This document shows, one piece after another, positions 1-6,286 of a DNA stretch of 12,015 bases. The DNA lies in the NCBI GenBank assembly GCA_964581605.1, contig CAZOPF010000142.1, positions 1 to 12,015 of the forward strand. The letters are read 5' to 3'. The notes below the pieces were generated by a model that saw only the letters and a list, made by a program, of their open reading frames with translations, was not told where the DNA came from and searched no databases. Source of the DNA: CAADGU01 sp964581605. Its GTDB lineage: Bacteria; Chloroflexota; Anaerolineae; Promineifilales; Promineifilaceae. Every line of letters begins with the position of its first letter. Position 1 is the first letter of the stretch. A program made the position numbers and the translations under genes.

Positions 1-704
1 TCCATATAGCGCAAATAAGCAGGGCAGTGCAATTCATGTTTCACAAAACTGTCCAATTCATGCAAATAGACATTGGCCCAAAACTGGCTGGTAAGGTTGC
101 CAATGGGCAGCCCCCGCGGCCGCGCCAGGGCAAAAAGATCATCACCTGGAAAAAGATGATACGGTGTTTCTTCTGCCTGAACACCAACGCCATTTTCCAG
201 AATGGCCTCTATTAACCACATCACCTGGGAATCGGCCAGATGATGATGCAGCAAACCACGCAAAATAGGGTGGTCAATACTGGGAAAGTATTTGACAATA
301 TCGCCATGAAAGGCATAGTGGTATTGCTTCACCCACTGATGGGCTTTAGCCAACGCTTTGTGTGTGCCTTTACCCACACGACAGGCATAGCTGGTATCAA
401 AAAAGCGGGTTTCCCAAATGGGTTCAATGATCTGGCAGAGGGCATGATGCACCACACGATCACGGAAAGGGGCGGCACTGATGAGTCGTTTTTTAGGTTC
501 GTAAATGTAAAAGTTGCGATAGGGGCCAGGCTGATAGCTTTGCTGCTGCAACTCGTCGGCCAGGTCAATCAGTTCCAATTCTGCCTGCATCTCAAAATCG
601 GCCACAACGGCACGGGTACGTTTTCCTCGCCGGGCCTGCAGATAAGCCTGGTAGAGGTTGGTAAACGTATGGATGCGTGGGTACAGATTTTTATATGTTT
701 TCAT
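1..704 (-). CDS. Reverse transcriptase of a diversity-generating retroelement (partial, C-terminus beyond left edge)
   Basis: RNA-directed DNA polymerase; in a DGR it copies a template-repeat RNA with adenine-specific errors, and the cDNA replaces a variable region in a target gene. I translated 234 residues by hand without a stop, from ATG at 704. Visible blocks are YRNFYIYEPKKRLISAAPFR (about 62-81), the motif A segment GDIVKYFPSID with catalytic Asp135, and GLPIGNLTSQFWANVYL (198-214). IGNLTSQ fits the IGxxxSQ motif 4 of DGR RTs, where group II intron RTs usually have QGxxxSP. The window ends after RYM, so the YMDD aspartates (235-236) are just outside. DGR RTs are usually about 330-430 aa, so roughly a third is missing. 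There is no maturase or endonuclease domain in the visible part. The gene follows the FGE-domain target gene after 108 bp on the same strand. A clear Shine-Dalgarno is absent. It could be another RT class close to DGRs, but the adjacent target argues otherwise. Confidence 0.9.
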   Translation of the reverse strand, partial: MKTYKNLYPRIHTFTNLYQAYLQARRGKRTRAVVADFEMQAELELIDLADELQQQSYQPGPYRNFYIYEPKKRLISAAPFRDRVVHHALCQIIEPIWETRFFDTSYACRVGKGTHKALAKAHQWVKQYHYAFHGDIVKYFPSIDHPILRGLLHHHLADSQVMWLIEAILENGVGVQAEETPYHLFPGDDLFALARPRGLPIGNLTSQFWANVYLHELDSFVKHELHCPAYLRYM

Positions 705-748
705 CTTACTTGCTGTGGCCGGTTTCTCACTGCGCCACTTGCACCGGA

Positions 749-771
749 TTGAGGGGGGAAGCCCCCCTCAA
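749..771. promoter_or_regulatory. Perfect GC-rich hairpin downstream of the variable region (candidate DGR homing hairpin)
   Basis: TTGAGGGGGG (749-758) pairs perfectly with CCCCCCTCAA (762-771) around a 3-nt loop AAG. No T-run follows on either strand, so it does not look like an intrinsic terminator. In the Bordetella phage DGR, a GC-rich hairpin or cruciform just downstream of the variable region is needed for efficient target recognition. This one lies 41 bp past the target stop codon and before the RT gene, which is the matching position. The function is inferred. Confidence 0.6.
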
Positions 772-781
772 ACTCCCCCCA

Positions 782-813
782 CAGAAAACCAGAAAACAGA
801 AGACCGGAAGACC
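782..813. repeat. 8-bp tandem array after the target gene
   Basis: Four consecutive 8-bp units: CAGAAAAC, CAGAAAAC, AGAAGACC, GGAAGACC. The array begins right at the TAG stop of the large gene and lies between the presumed variable region and the hairpin. It is one of several 7-8 bp arrays found in the spacers of this window. Confidence 0.6.
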
Positions 814-940
814 TAGCCTGGGGGCGCGACACACCGAAAACCGAGATTGTTGCTCGAATCATCCGGGACGTGGACGTCGCGGGACGCCGCCCGCACAAAC
901 GGCTGAGTGAAGTTCCAACTGCCGCCGCGCAGCACTCTGC
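813..940 (-). other. Presumed DGR variable region (VR) at the 3' end of the FGE-domain gene
   Basis: This encodes the last ~42 residues, from VLRGGSWN to GFRCVAPPG. Framework residues typical of FGE-type DGR targets (RGGSWN, RAASR, NNLGFRC) alternate with positions whose codons are TTC, ACT, TTT, TCC, GAC, GTC, CAC, GTC, GAT and AGC. Nearly all end in C or T, as expected if AAC/AAT codons in a template had been changed at their adenines. The 3' end (about 813-846) is GC-rich and stays in framework sequence, as in an IMH-type end. The matching template repeat is not in the window, so the exact boundaries are estimates. Confidence 0.75.
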
Positions 941-3830
941 TTGTCCCTTCTGCAGGGCCGGTGGGGTTTTCGTCGGGTGCGTTTTCATAATAGTCGGAAT
1001 TATACCAATCGGCCGTCCATTCCCACACATTCCCGGCCATATCCAACGCGCCCACCCAACTGTCCCCGTCAGGATAACTACCTACAGGCGCAGTCAGGGC
1101 AAAGCCATCATCCCAATCCGTATCACTGTGGCTAAATGAGCAGTTGACATCACAAAAGTTCACTTTTTCGCCATCAAATTCATTACCCCAGGGATAAATG
1201 AACTCTTCGGGGCCGCGGGCGGCATATTCCCATTGGGCTTCGGTGGGCAGCGTGGCGGTTATGGCTTCACCACCGGCCCAGGCGCAGTACGCCTGCGCCC
1301 CAAACCAGCTGACTTCCGTTACCGGGTGGTCGGCAAAGCCGGCCTGCGGCCGAAAGGCGCCGTCTACCTGTTCAATGCGGGCGTCGGTATCGGCCGCATC
1401 CAGCCAGGTAACGCCCCCTTCGGTCTGGTTACCCATCTCGTTCAAAAAGGTGGCAAATTGGGCATTGCTCACTTCTTTACGGTCAATCCAAAACGGATCC
1501 AATGTTACCCCATGCTGTGGCTGTTCATCACTGTCAGCATCGGTGTCCACCTCCGGGTCGCTGCCCATCGTAAAGCGGCCGCCGGGCACAAACACCATCT
1601 CCATGCCATCTGTCGGCCGTGTCCAGGTCATGCCCAACGTCGCCTCAATGGGCAGGATAAAAGGATCCGAGGTTTCAGATGGTGCAGGCGTTTCCGCAAT
1701 ACCCGCTCTTTGTGTGCTTGTACTGGTGGGCGTCATCGTGGGCGGCGCTGGAGTTACCGAAGGGGTTATGGATGGTGTAGCCGTCACCACAACCGTCACA
1801 GGCGCCGGCGTGGCGGTTGGCGCACTGCGCAGCCCTGCCAGCCAGCCGCCGCTGCCACCCAACAGCAAGCCCAGCAACAAGAAAAAGCCGCCCACCAGCA
1901 GCAACCGCCGCCAGGACTCCACCTTTGCAATTTTTGCCTGCAAATCGGCGTTTTGCTGCGCCAGAGCGTCCCGCTCCTGTGTCAGAGCAGTCAATTGGGC
2001 GCTCTGCTCACGCTCCTTTGTTTGTAAACTCGCGGCGTCTACGGCTTTGGTAGCCAGCAATAAATAGCGAGCCGCCTCTTTATAATCTGGTTTTTCGGCA
2101 ATGATTTCGGCCAGCAATTGTTGGGCGGTGGCCCGGTCGCCCGTTCCCTGCGCCCCTAACGCCTGGGTATATTTTTGCTGCCAGGCGGCCTCCTTTTCGG
2201 CGTGGGCCAGGCGGGCCTGCCACTCCGGCTCTTCTACCTCCGCCAGCATATCCTGGTAAATGGTCACCACTTCCGGCCACCGCTCTTCCCCTTCCAGCCT
2301 GTCGGCACGGCTGAGCTGGCGGGCAATCTCCTGTTTACGCCGGGCGGCCAGGATGGCCTGCTGCCGCTCCAGGGCCATTGGCTGCTGCCGGTCTATTTGC
2401 AAGATGCGTTCATAGAGGGCCAATTGTTCGGCTTCTTTTGGCTCTTTTTCGGCCTGCGCCAGCAGCGCCCGCACCAGGTCGGCCCGCGCCGCCCGCTCAT
2501 CATACCGGTACGCCTCTTCTAAAACGGATACGGCTGCATCCAGTTCTTTTTCCTCAAAGAAGATTTGCCCCAACAACAGCCGCGCCTTTAAGTGGTTGGG
2601 GTTAATCTCCAATGCCCGCTGCAATTGATATTTCGCTTCCGTTAGATTGCCCTGGGCATAGAAATCTTCGCCAGTCTTGTATAGGCGGTCGGCCAATGGG
2701 TCCAGCCGATCCAGTTCATCTTTGACACGCATCAAGGGCCGATTTTGTTTCACCCAACGGCGCAGCAGGGGCACCATGACTTTGAAACTTTCATCCTGGC
2801 GCTGCAACAGCCCCCATTCGACCAACATTTGTGGGGCCACGTTTAACTGGCTGACGATCAGGCGCACGCCGCTGCGGTTTAATATCTCCACCAGATCATC
2901 ACCGGTAATCAGTTCCTTGTCCGCTTCGGCAATGGCGGCCAGGATCACCCGCTCGGCCGGAGGCAGCCCCTCCCATAACCAGACAAAAGCGTTGGCCCCT
3001 GCCACCAGGGCCGGGTCTAAGGCCACTTCCACCAGGGCCGGGGTCACGATGGGGGGTTCATCGGCCGCTTCTTCCTCTTCGTGGGCCTGGTTCCAGATGG
3101 TTTCACACAAGAGTTGGATGACGTATGGATGTCCTTGTGACCAGTTCCACACGGCGGCTACTGCTTCATCCGGCCATTGCAAACTGCCATTTTTCTCGGC
3201 CAGCCGGATGACCATCTCCGCATCTTTTTGCGCCAGCAGCGCCACGCGGCTGGCCTTGACATTTTTGAAGGCGGACATGGTGTTGGTGGACAAATCTTCG
3301 GGGCGACGGCCGATGACAAAAACAAACTGCACTTTGGCCGCCTGGGACATCCAGCTACGCAGATAGGGGAAAAAGGCGGCCCCGGCCTGCTCCTGGGTAG
3401 GGCTGTCCAGCACGTCAAATTCGTCAAAGAGCAGCACCAGGCCACCGGCAGCCGCCTGCGCGGCGGCCTGCGGCAGGAAGGTGTCGCGGAAATAGACGCC
3501 TTCGTGGTCAAACAGCGGCCGGTCTGGCAGCGGTAAATGAAGCGTCAGGCAAATGCGCTGCGTCAGCTCCCACAAGACGGCCGTGAGTGGTTTACCGGCC
3601 TTGTCCATCAAATCAAAATAAACGGGGGTGTAACGGCCGCCATCAGCCAGCCGCCGCTCCAATTGCAGCAGAACGGAGGTTTTACCAATCCGCCGCTGCC
3701 CGTAGAGGACGATGGCGTTTTGTTGGCGATGGCTGAGTACCTGGTTTACGTCGCGGAAGATGTCTTCACGGCCGTAAAACCCATCATCACCGCTTATAGG
3801 ATTGCCGGCAATATATGGATTCAGTGGCAT
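813..3830 (-). CDS. DGR target: transmembrane AAA/STAND-type ATPase-TPR protein with C-terminal FGE/C-type-lectin domain
   Basis: A 1005-aa multidomain protein. Order: P-loop ATPase (about 1-380) with Walker A GQRRIGKT (44-51) and Walker B LVLLFDEFD with Asp136-Glu137; TPR-like helices (about 385-595); coiled coil (about 595-636); one membrane span (about 638-662) preceded by WRR; Thr/Pro/Ser-rich linker (about 665-725); FGE-sulfatase/CLec domain (about 735-1005) with PGGRFTMGSD, PTEAQWEYAARG, NVWEWTADWY and RVLRGGSWN. There is no signal peptide, so the likely topology is ATPase inside and CLec outside. DGR targets use the FGE/CLec fold as a mutation-tolerant binding surface, so this is probably a diversified receptor or sensor rather than a formylglycine-generating enzyme. 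The start at 3830 has no Shine-Dalgarno, but a promoter candidate ends almost at the ATG. The RT lies directly downstream. The ligand and output are unknown. Confidence 0.9.
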   Translation of the reverse strand: MPLNPYIAGNPISGDDGFYGREDIFRDVNQVLSHRQQNAIVLYGQRRIGKTSVLLQLERRLADGGRYTPVYFDLMDKAGKPLTAVLWELTQRICLTLHLPLPDRPLFDHEGVYFRDTFLPQAAAQAAAGGLVLLFDEFDVLDSPTQEQAGAAFFPYLRSWMSQAAKVQFVFVIGRRPEDLSTNTMSAFKNVKASRVALLAQKDAEMVIRLAEKNGSLQWPDEAVAAVWNWSQGHPYVIQLLCETIWNQAHEEEEAADEPPIVTPALVEVALDPALVAGANAFVWLWEGLPPAERVILAAIAEADKELITGDDLVEILNRSGVRLIVSQLNVAPQMLVEWGLLQRQDESFKVMVPLLRRWVKQNRPLMRVKDELDRLDPLADRLYKTGEDFYAQGNLTEAKYQLQRALEINPNHLKARLLLGQIFFEEKELDAAVSVLEEAYRYDERAARADLVRALLAQAEKEPKEAEQLALYERILQIDRQQPMALERQQAILAARRKQEIARQLSRADRLEGEERWPEVVTIYQDMLAEVEEPEWQARLAHAEKEAAWQQKYTQALGAQGTGDRATAQQLLAEIIAEKPDYKEAARYLLLATKAVDAASLQTKEREQSAQLTALTQERDALAQQNADLQAKIAKVESWRRLLLVGGFFLLLGLLLGGSGGWLAGLRSAPTATPAPVTVVVTATPSITPSVTPAPPTMTPTSTSTQRAGIAETPAPSETSDPFILPIEATLGMTWTRPTDGMEMVFVPGGRFTMGSDPEVDTDADSDEQPQHGVTLDPFWIDRKEVSNAQFATFLNEMGNQTEGGVTWLDAADTDARIEQVDGAFRPQAGFADHPVTEVSWFGAQAYCAWAGGEAITATLPTEAQWEYAARGPEEFIYPWGNEFDGEKVNFCDVNCSFSHSDTDWDDGFALTAPVGSYPDGDSWVGALDMAGNVWEWTADWYNSDYYENAPDENPTGPAEGTSRVLRGGSWNFTQPFVRAASRDVHVPDDSSNNLGFRCVAPPG

Positions 3831-3838
3831 GATGGCTA

Positions 3839-3868
3839 ATCATACCCGCACAGGGGGGAAAGTGGCAA
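3839..3868 (-). promoter_or_regulatory. Candidate promoter of the DGR target gene (leaderless or nearly so)
   Basis: On the minus strand, TTGCCA (3868-3863) and TATGAT (3844-3839) are separated by 18 bp. Each matches 5 of 6 bases of the -35 and -10 consensus. The expected start of transcription, about 7 nt past the -10 box, falls near 3832, two bases from the ATG at 3830. This would give a leaderless or near-leaderless mRNA and explain the missing ribosome binding site. Judged by eye only. Confidence 0.45.
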
Positions 3869-3893
3869 TGAAATGGGCGTTGGTTTTGGTTGC

Positions 3894-3914
3894 AAGTGGC
3901 AGGTGGCAGGTGGC
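3894..3914. repeat. 7-bp tandem array upstream of the DGR target gene
   Basis: Three 7-bp units, AAGTGGC, AGGTGGC, AGGTGGC, followed by decayed units of similar phase to about 3935. It sits in the 224-bp spacer between the target gene and the HIT gene. This spacer also holds the promoter candidate and palindromic repeat copy A, and no supportable gene. Confidence 0.45.
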
Positions 3915-4001
3915 TGGTATCAGGTTCGAGATGAGATGCGGACAGAGGGTCGCTTTCTCTGGCATCGTCCAACCAGTTGGTTTTCATCTTTACAAATGAC
4001 G

Positions 4002-4065
4002 ACAACGGATTTAGAAATAAACGGATAGTTCAGTCGGGTAATCCGTTGTCTTCCCTATCCGTTGT
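4002..4065. repeat. Palindromic interspersed repeat, copy A
   Basis: Bounded by ACAACGGAT (4002-4010) and its reverse complement ATCCGTTGT (4057-4065), with a second nested pair (ACGGATA near 4021, TAATCCGTTGT near 4039). A similar ~65-bp element lies at 5068-5133. The copy overlaps the 3' end of the HIT gene, encodes its last residues (DYNG) and supplies its TAG stop. Confidence 0.65.
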
Positions 4066-4456
4066 AGTCTCCACCTATTCTCTTGTTGGTTTCCTGCTTC
4101 AACCAGTAGCGGATGCCCTTCCCGGCCAACGGCTCATCGCCGTAGCGAGGAATGACGTGCAGATGGGCATGGAAGACTTCCTGTCCGCCCACCGCACTGA
4201 CATTCCAGCCGACGTTGTAACCATCAGGTGCGAATTGCGCATCCAGCCAATTTTTCACGCGCTGTAACAAGGTGTAGGTGTCCTGCCATTCAACGGCCGT
4301 CAAATCAAAAACCGTCTCCCGGTGCTGTTTGGGGATGATCAGCCCGGAGCCGATCAAAACGGTCTGCGGCTGTTGCAGAAACAGGCATGAACCGTGTTCT
4401 AAAACGATTTCGGCCTCATTCAACCAGGGTGGGCAAAAGGGACACGGCCGTGTCAT
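4055..4456 (-). CDS. HIT-family (histidine triad) hydrolase
   Basis: A 133-aa protein of the HIT superfamily, which hydrolyses or transfers nucleoside phosphates (AMP-lysine or Ap4A-type substrates) in the cytoplasm. The active-site triad is plain: HAHLHVIPR near residues 96-104, preceded by VGWNVSAVGGQEVF. The N-terminus carries CPFCPP, a metal-binding-like CxxC seen in many HIT proteins. Length fits the family. The ATG at 4456 lies 1 bp after the stop of the shikimate kinase gene, with a purine-rich AAAGGG just upstream, so the two are probably co-transcribed and translationally coupled. The last four codons and the stop lie inside palindromic repeat copy A, so the natural C-terminus may have been altered by the repeat. 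The precise substrate cannot be told from the sequence. Confidence 0.88.
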   Translation of the reverse strand: MTRPCPFCPPWLNEAEIVLEHGSCLFLQQPQTVLIGSGLIIPKQHRETVFDLTAVEWQDTYTLLQRVKNWLDAQFAPDGYNVGWNVSAVGGQEVFHAHLHVIPRYGDEPLAGKGIRYWLKQETNKRIGGDYNG

Positions 4457-4457
4457 T

Positions 4458-4970
4458 TTACCCTTTGCACCCTTCGTGGATCATCCGCTCTATCTCCCAA
4501 ACCACTTCGTCCGCCGTTTTGCCGGTCGTGTTAATTTGCGGATAACGGCCGTACCCCGCCGCCCGTTCCGCCAACAATCCCCGTATGCGCGCCGCCGGGT
4601 CGGGCACGTTGAGCAACGGCCGTCCACCACCACCTACCCGTGCCAGAATCTCCTCTGGGGAAGCGGTCAGACAAAAGACACGGCCGTTTTTTTCCAGCGC
4701 GGCCGCGTTAACCGGGTCGAGCATCAACCGGCCACCGGTAGCAATCACCAGGTTAGATTGGGTGGATAATTCCAGGGCTACGGCCGTTTCCAACCCGCGG
4801 AAATAGGCCTCGCCTTCTTCGGCAAAGATGGTGGGGATGGTACGGCCGTCGCGCTGCACAACCAGTTCATCCGTATCCACAAACCCAAACCCCAACCGCT
4901 CTGCCAGCAGCCGCCCGACTGTTGTTTTGCCTGTTCCCATGAAACCAGTCAGAACAATATTTAGCGCCAT
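4458..4970 (-). CDS. aroK: Shikimate kinase
   Basis: A 170-aa cytoplasmic enzyme that phosphorylates shikimate with ATP to shikimate 3-phosphate, fifth step of the chorismate pathway. Walker A is GFMGTGKTT (9-17). Asp32 and Asp34 of FVDTDE, Arg58 and Glu61 of FRGLE, Arg117 of the lid (GGGGRPLL) and Arg136 of the ERAAGY segment match the Mg, shikimate and ATP contacts of the family. The usual Gly-Gly-Gly shikimate loop reads Gly79-Gly80-Arg81 (ATGGRLML), a substitution worth noting. Length is normal for AroK/AroL. It is followed after 1 bp by the HIT gene. No other aro genes are in the window. The start ATG at 4970 is the only reasonable one, and a 7-bp tandem-repeat hairpin occupies the DNA right upstream. 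Confidence 0.95.
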   Translation of the reverse strand: MALNIVLTGFMGTGKTTVGRLLAERLGFGFVDTDELVVQRDGRTIPTIFAEEGEAYFRGLETAVALELSTQSNLVIATGGRLMLDPVNAAALEKNGRVFCLTASPEEILARVGGGGRPLLNVPDPAARIRGLLAERAAGYGRYPQINTTGKTADEVVWEIERMIHEGCKG

Positions 4971-4973
4971 GAA

Positions 4974-5031
4974 AGATTGGAGATTGGAGATTAGAGATTG
5001 GGACTGACGTAATCTCCAATCTCTAATCTCG
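4974..5031. repeat. 7-bp tandem array and its inverted copy upstream of aroK
   Basis: Four units AGATTGG, AGATTGG, AGATTAG, AGATTGG (4974-5001), a short spacer, then three units AATCTCC, AATCTCT, AATCTCG (5011-5031). The second part is the reverse complement of the first, so 13-bp perfect arms can form (for example 4987-4999 with 5018-5030). It begins 3 bp from the aroK start codon. Confidence 0.7.
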
Positions 5032-5067
5032 TTAGTGTCACCAAGTTTTCGCCACTTTCGTAAGGCT

Positions 5068-5133
5068 ACAACGGATAGAGAAATAAAAGGATAATTTTCC
5101 AGAGGGGAATCCGTTCAATTCTTTATCCGTTGT
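5068..5133. repeat. Palindromic interspersed repeat, copy B
   Basis: Starts with ACAACGGATAGAGAAATAAA and ends with TATCCGTTGT. It shares the outer ACAACGGAT/ATCCGTTGT ends, the internal AGAAATAAA and the inner GGATA/AATCCGTT pair with copy A at 4002-4065. It lies between aroK and the tRNA terminator, in a 242-bp spacer with no supportable gene. Confidence 0.65.
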
Positions 5134-5175
5134 CGTCATGGCAAAAAAGTAAAGACATTGCCTAATCTCAGGTAT

Positions 5176-5203
5176 AAAAAAACCGCCCCACAGCTTGGAG
5201 CGG
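5176..5203 (-). terminator. Intrinsic terminator of tRNA-Lys
   Basis: On the minus strand, CCGCTCC pairs with GGGGCGG (7 bp, one G-T) around the loop AAGCTGT, followed directly by seven T's. It starts 10 bp past the tRNA 3' end. Confidence 0.85.
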
Positions 5204-5212
5204 CTCGGTGCA

Positions 5213-5285
5213 TGACCCCGGAAGGACTCGAACCTTCAACCTCGGCATTAAGAGTGCCCTGCTCTGCCAGTTGAGCTACGGGGCC
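5213..5285 (-). tRNA. tRNA-Lys (anticodon CUU)
   Basis: A 73-nt cloverleaf read on the minus strand. The acceptor stem GGCCCCG pairs with CGGGGTC (one G-T), with discriminator A73. The D arm carries TAGCTCAACTGGCAGAGCA, and the T arm carries GGTTCGAGTCC. The anticodon loop CTCTTAA (5248-5254) gives anticodon CTT, decoding AAG lysine. CCA is not encoded, so the ends must be added by the CCA-adding enzyme. It appears to be a single-gene transcription unit with its own promoter and terminator. Confidence 0.95.
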
Positions 5286-5305
5286 TTTCTCGTCAGGCGC
5301 GGCGG

Positions 5306-5334
5306 ATTATACAAAATTCCGGGGCAAAAACCAA
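5306..5334 (-). promoter_or_regulatory. Promoter of tRNA-Lys
   Basis: On the minus strand, TTGGTT (5334-5329) and a consensus TATAAT (5311-5306) are spaced by 17 bp. Transcription would start near 5299, about 14 nt before the mature tRNA 5' end. The -10 is perfect; the -35 matches only in its TTG. Confidence 0.65.
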
Positions 5335-5487
5335 AGGTTCATGGTGGTTGTTACAGCCATTTCGAGAGGTGGCTACCAAAGCAAATTTGACTACCCTGGC
5401 GACAATGCGGACAATGGTAATCCTCGTCAGCATACTTTGAAAGCAACCTATTCACATCCCTTACTATTTGCAAAATTGGAGCTTGTT

Positions 5488-6270
5488 ATGCCTTTTACCA
5501 CCATCAATCACACAACCGTTCATTACCGGCTAGACGGCCGGGCTACAAACCCTGCTCTGCTATTTCTCAACTCGTTGGGCAGTGATTTACGCATCTGGGA
5601 TGGCGTAGTAACCCATCTGGCCGACCACTTTTTTATTATTCGTGCGGATAAACGCGGGCATGGCCTGTCCGACTGCCCCCCCGGCCCCTATACCATCAGC
5701 CAGATGGCAGATGATGCGGCCGGGTTGCTGGATTATTTAGGGGTGAAGACGGCCGCGCCCGTTGGCATTTCCATTGGCGGCCTCATTGCGCTGAGCCTGG
5801 CTGCTCGTTATCCAGCGCGGGTTTCCAAACTGGTCTTGTGTGATACCGGCGCGGTAATCGGCACGAGCAACTTCTGGAATGACCGTATCGCCGGTTTACA
5901 AGCCGATGGTTTCACCCATCTGGGGGCAAACATCATCAGCCGTTGGCTTTCTCCCACATTTGCGGCCGCCCAACCTGCCGCTTACCAGGGCTATACCAAT
6001 ATGCTCACCCGCACCCCTTTGCCTGGGTACGTGGCTGCCTGCGCCGCCATCCGTGACGCCGATCTACGCCCGGCAGCACGGGCGATCACCGCGCCTGCCC
6101 TGGTATTGTGTGGCGCGGAAGATGTGGCTACACCCCCAGATTTGGGGCAAGAATTGGCGCAGATGTTAATAAACGGCCGTTTTCACCTGATCCCCCATGC
6201 CGCTCACCTGCCTTGCATTGAGCAGCCAGAGGTGATGGCTGACCTGCTTAAAAGCTTTCTCATGGAATAA
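5488..6270 (+). CDS. Alpha/beta hydrolase, 3-oxoadipate enol-lactonase (PcaD)-like
   Basis: A 260-aa alpha/beta-hydrolase. Closest in style to PcaD, which opens 3-oxoadipate enol-lactone in the beta-ketoadipate pathway of aromatic degradation. Family marks: LLFLNSLGSDLRIWD (oxyanion side), DKRGHGLSD, GPYTISQMADD, the nucleophile elbow GISIGG, LVLCDTGAVIGT, GAEDVATPP with the acid residue, and HAAHLPCIEQP with the catalytic His. The start is placed at ATG 5488 because TTGGAG lies about 7 bases upstream and homology-like sequence begins there; an upstream in-frame ATG at 5341 adds only unrelated residues. It is the only plus-strand gene, and it converges on recN with 16 bp between stops. TTGAAA at 5437 and TACTAT at 5462 (19 bp apart) are at best a weak promoter. 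No other pca genes are near, so the substrate is uncertain. Confidence 0.82.
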   Translation: MPFTTINHTTVHYRLDGRATNPALLFLNSLGSDLRIWDGVVTHLADHFFIIRADKRGHGLSDCPPGPYTISQMADDAAGLLDYLGVKTAAPVGISIGGLIALSLAARYPARVSKLVLCDTGAVIGTSNFWNDRIAGLQADGFTHLGANIISRWLSPTFAAAQPAAYQGYTNMLTRTPLPGYVAACAAIRDADLRPAARAITAPALVLCGAEDVATPPDLGQELAQMLINGRFHLIPHAAHLPCIEQPEVMADLLKSFLME

Positions 6271-6286
6271 TTGGACATTTACACGC

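Noticed and set aside
240..752. Plus-strand open frame of 170 codons at the left end
   Set aside because: It is antisense to the reverse transcriptase, which has all expected motifs in the minus frame.
749..771. Rho-independent terminator
   Set aside because: The stem is strong, but no T-run follows on either strand.
813..1610. Formylglycine-generating enzyme (sulfatase activation) activity for the FGE domain
   Set aside because: The fold is shared, but the C-terminal segment has a single GFRC cysteine and a variable-region layout, and there is no sulfatase nearby. A ligand-binding CLec role fits better.
1198..2067. Long plus-strand open frames (for example 1198-2067, 1233-2027 and 2677-3366)
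   Set aside because: They lie opposite the 1005-aa minus-strand gene, whose translation has clear domains. The plus translations have biased composition and no recognisable motif, as expected of shadows in GC-rich DNA.
3787..4005. 72-codon minus-strand frame upstream of the DGR target
   Set aside because: It overlaps the start of the large gene, translates the 7-bp repeat and has no family features.
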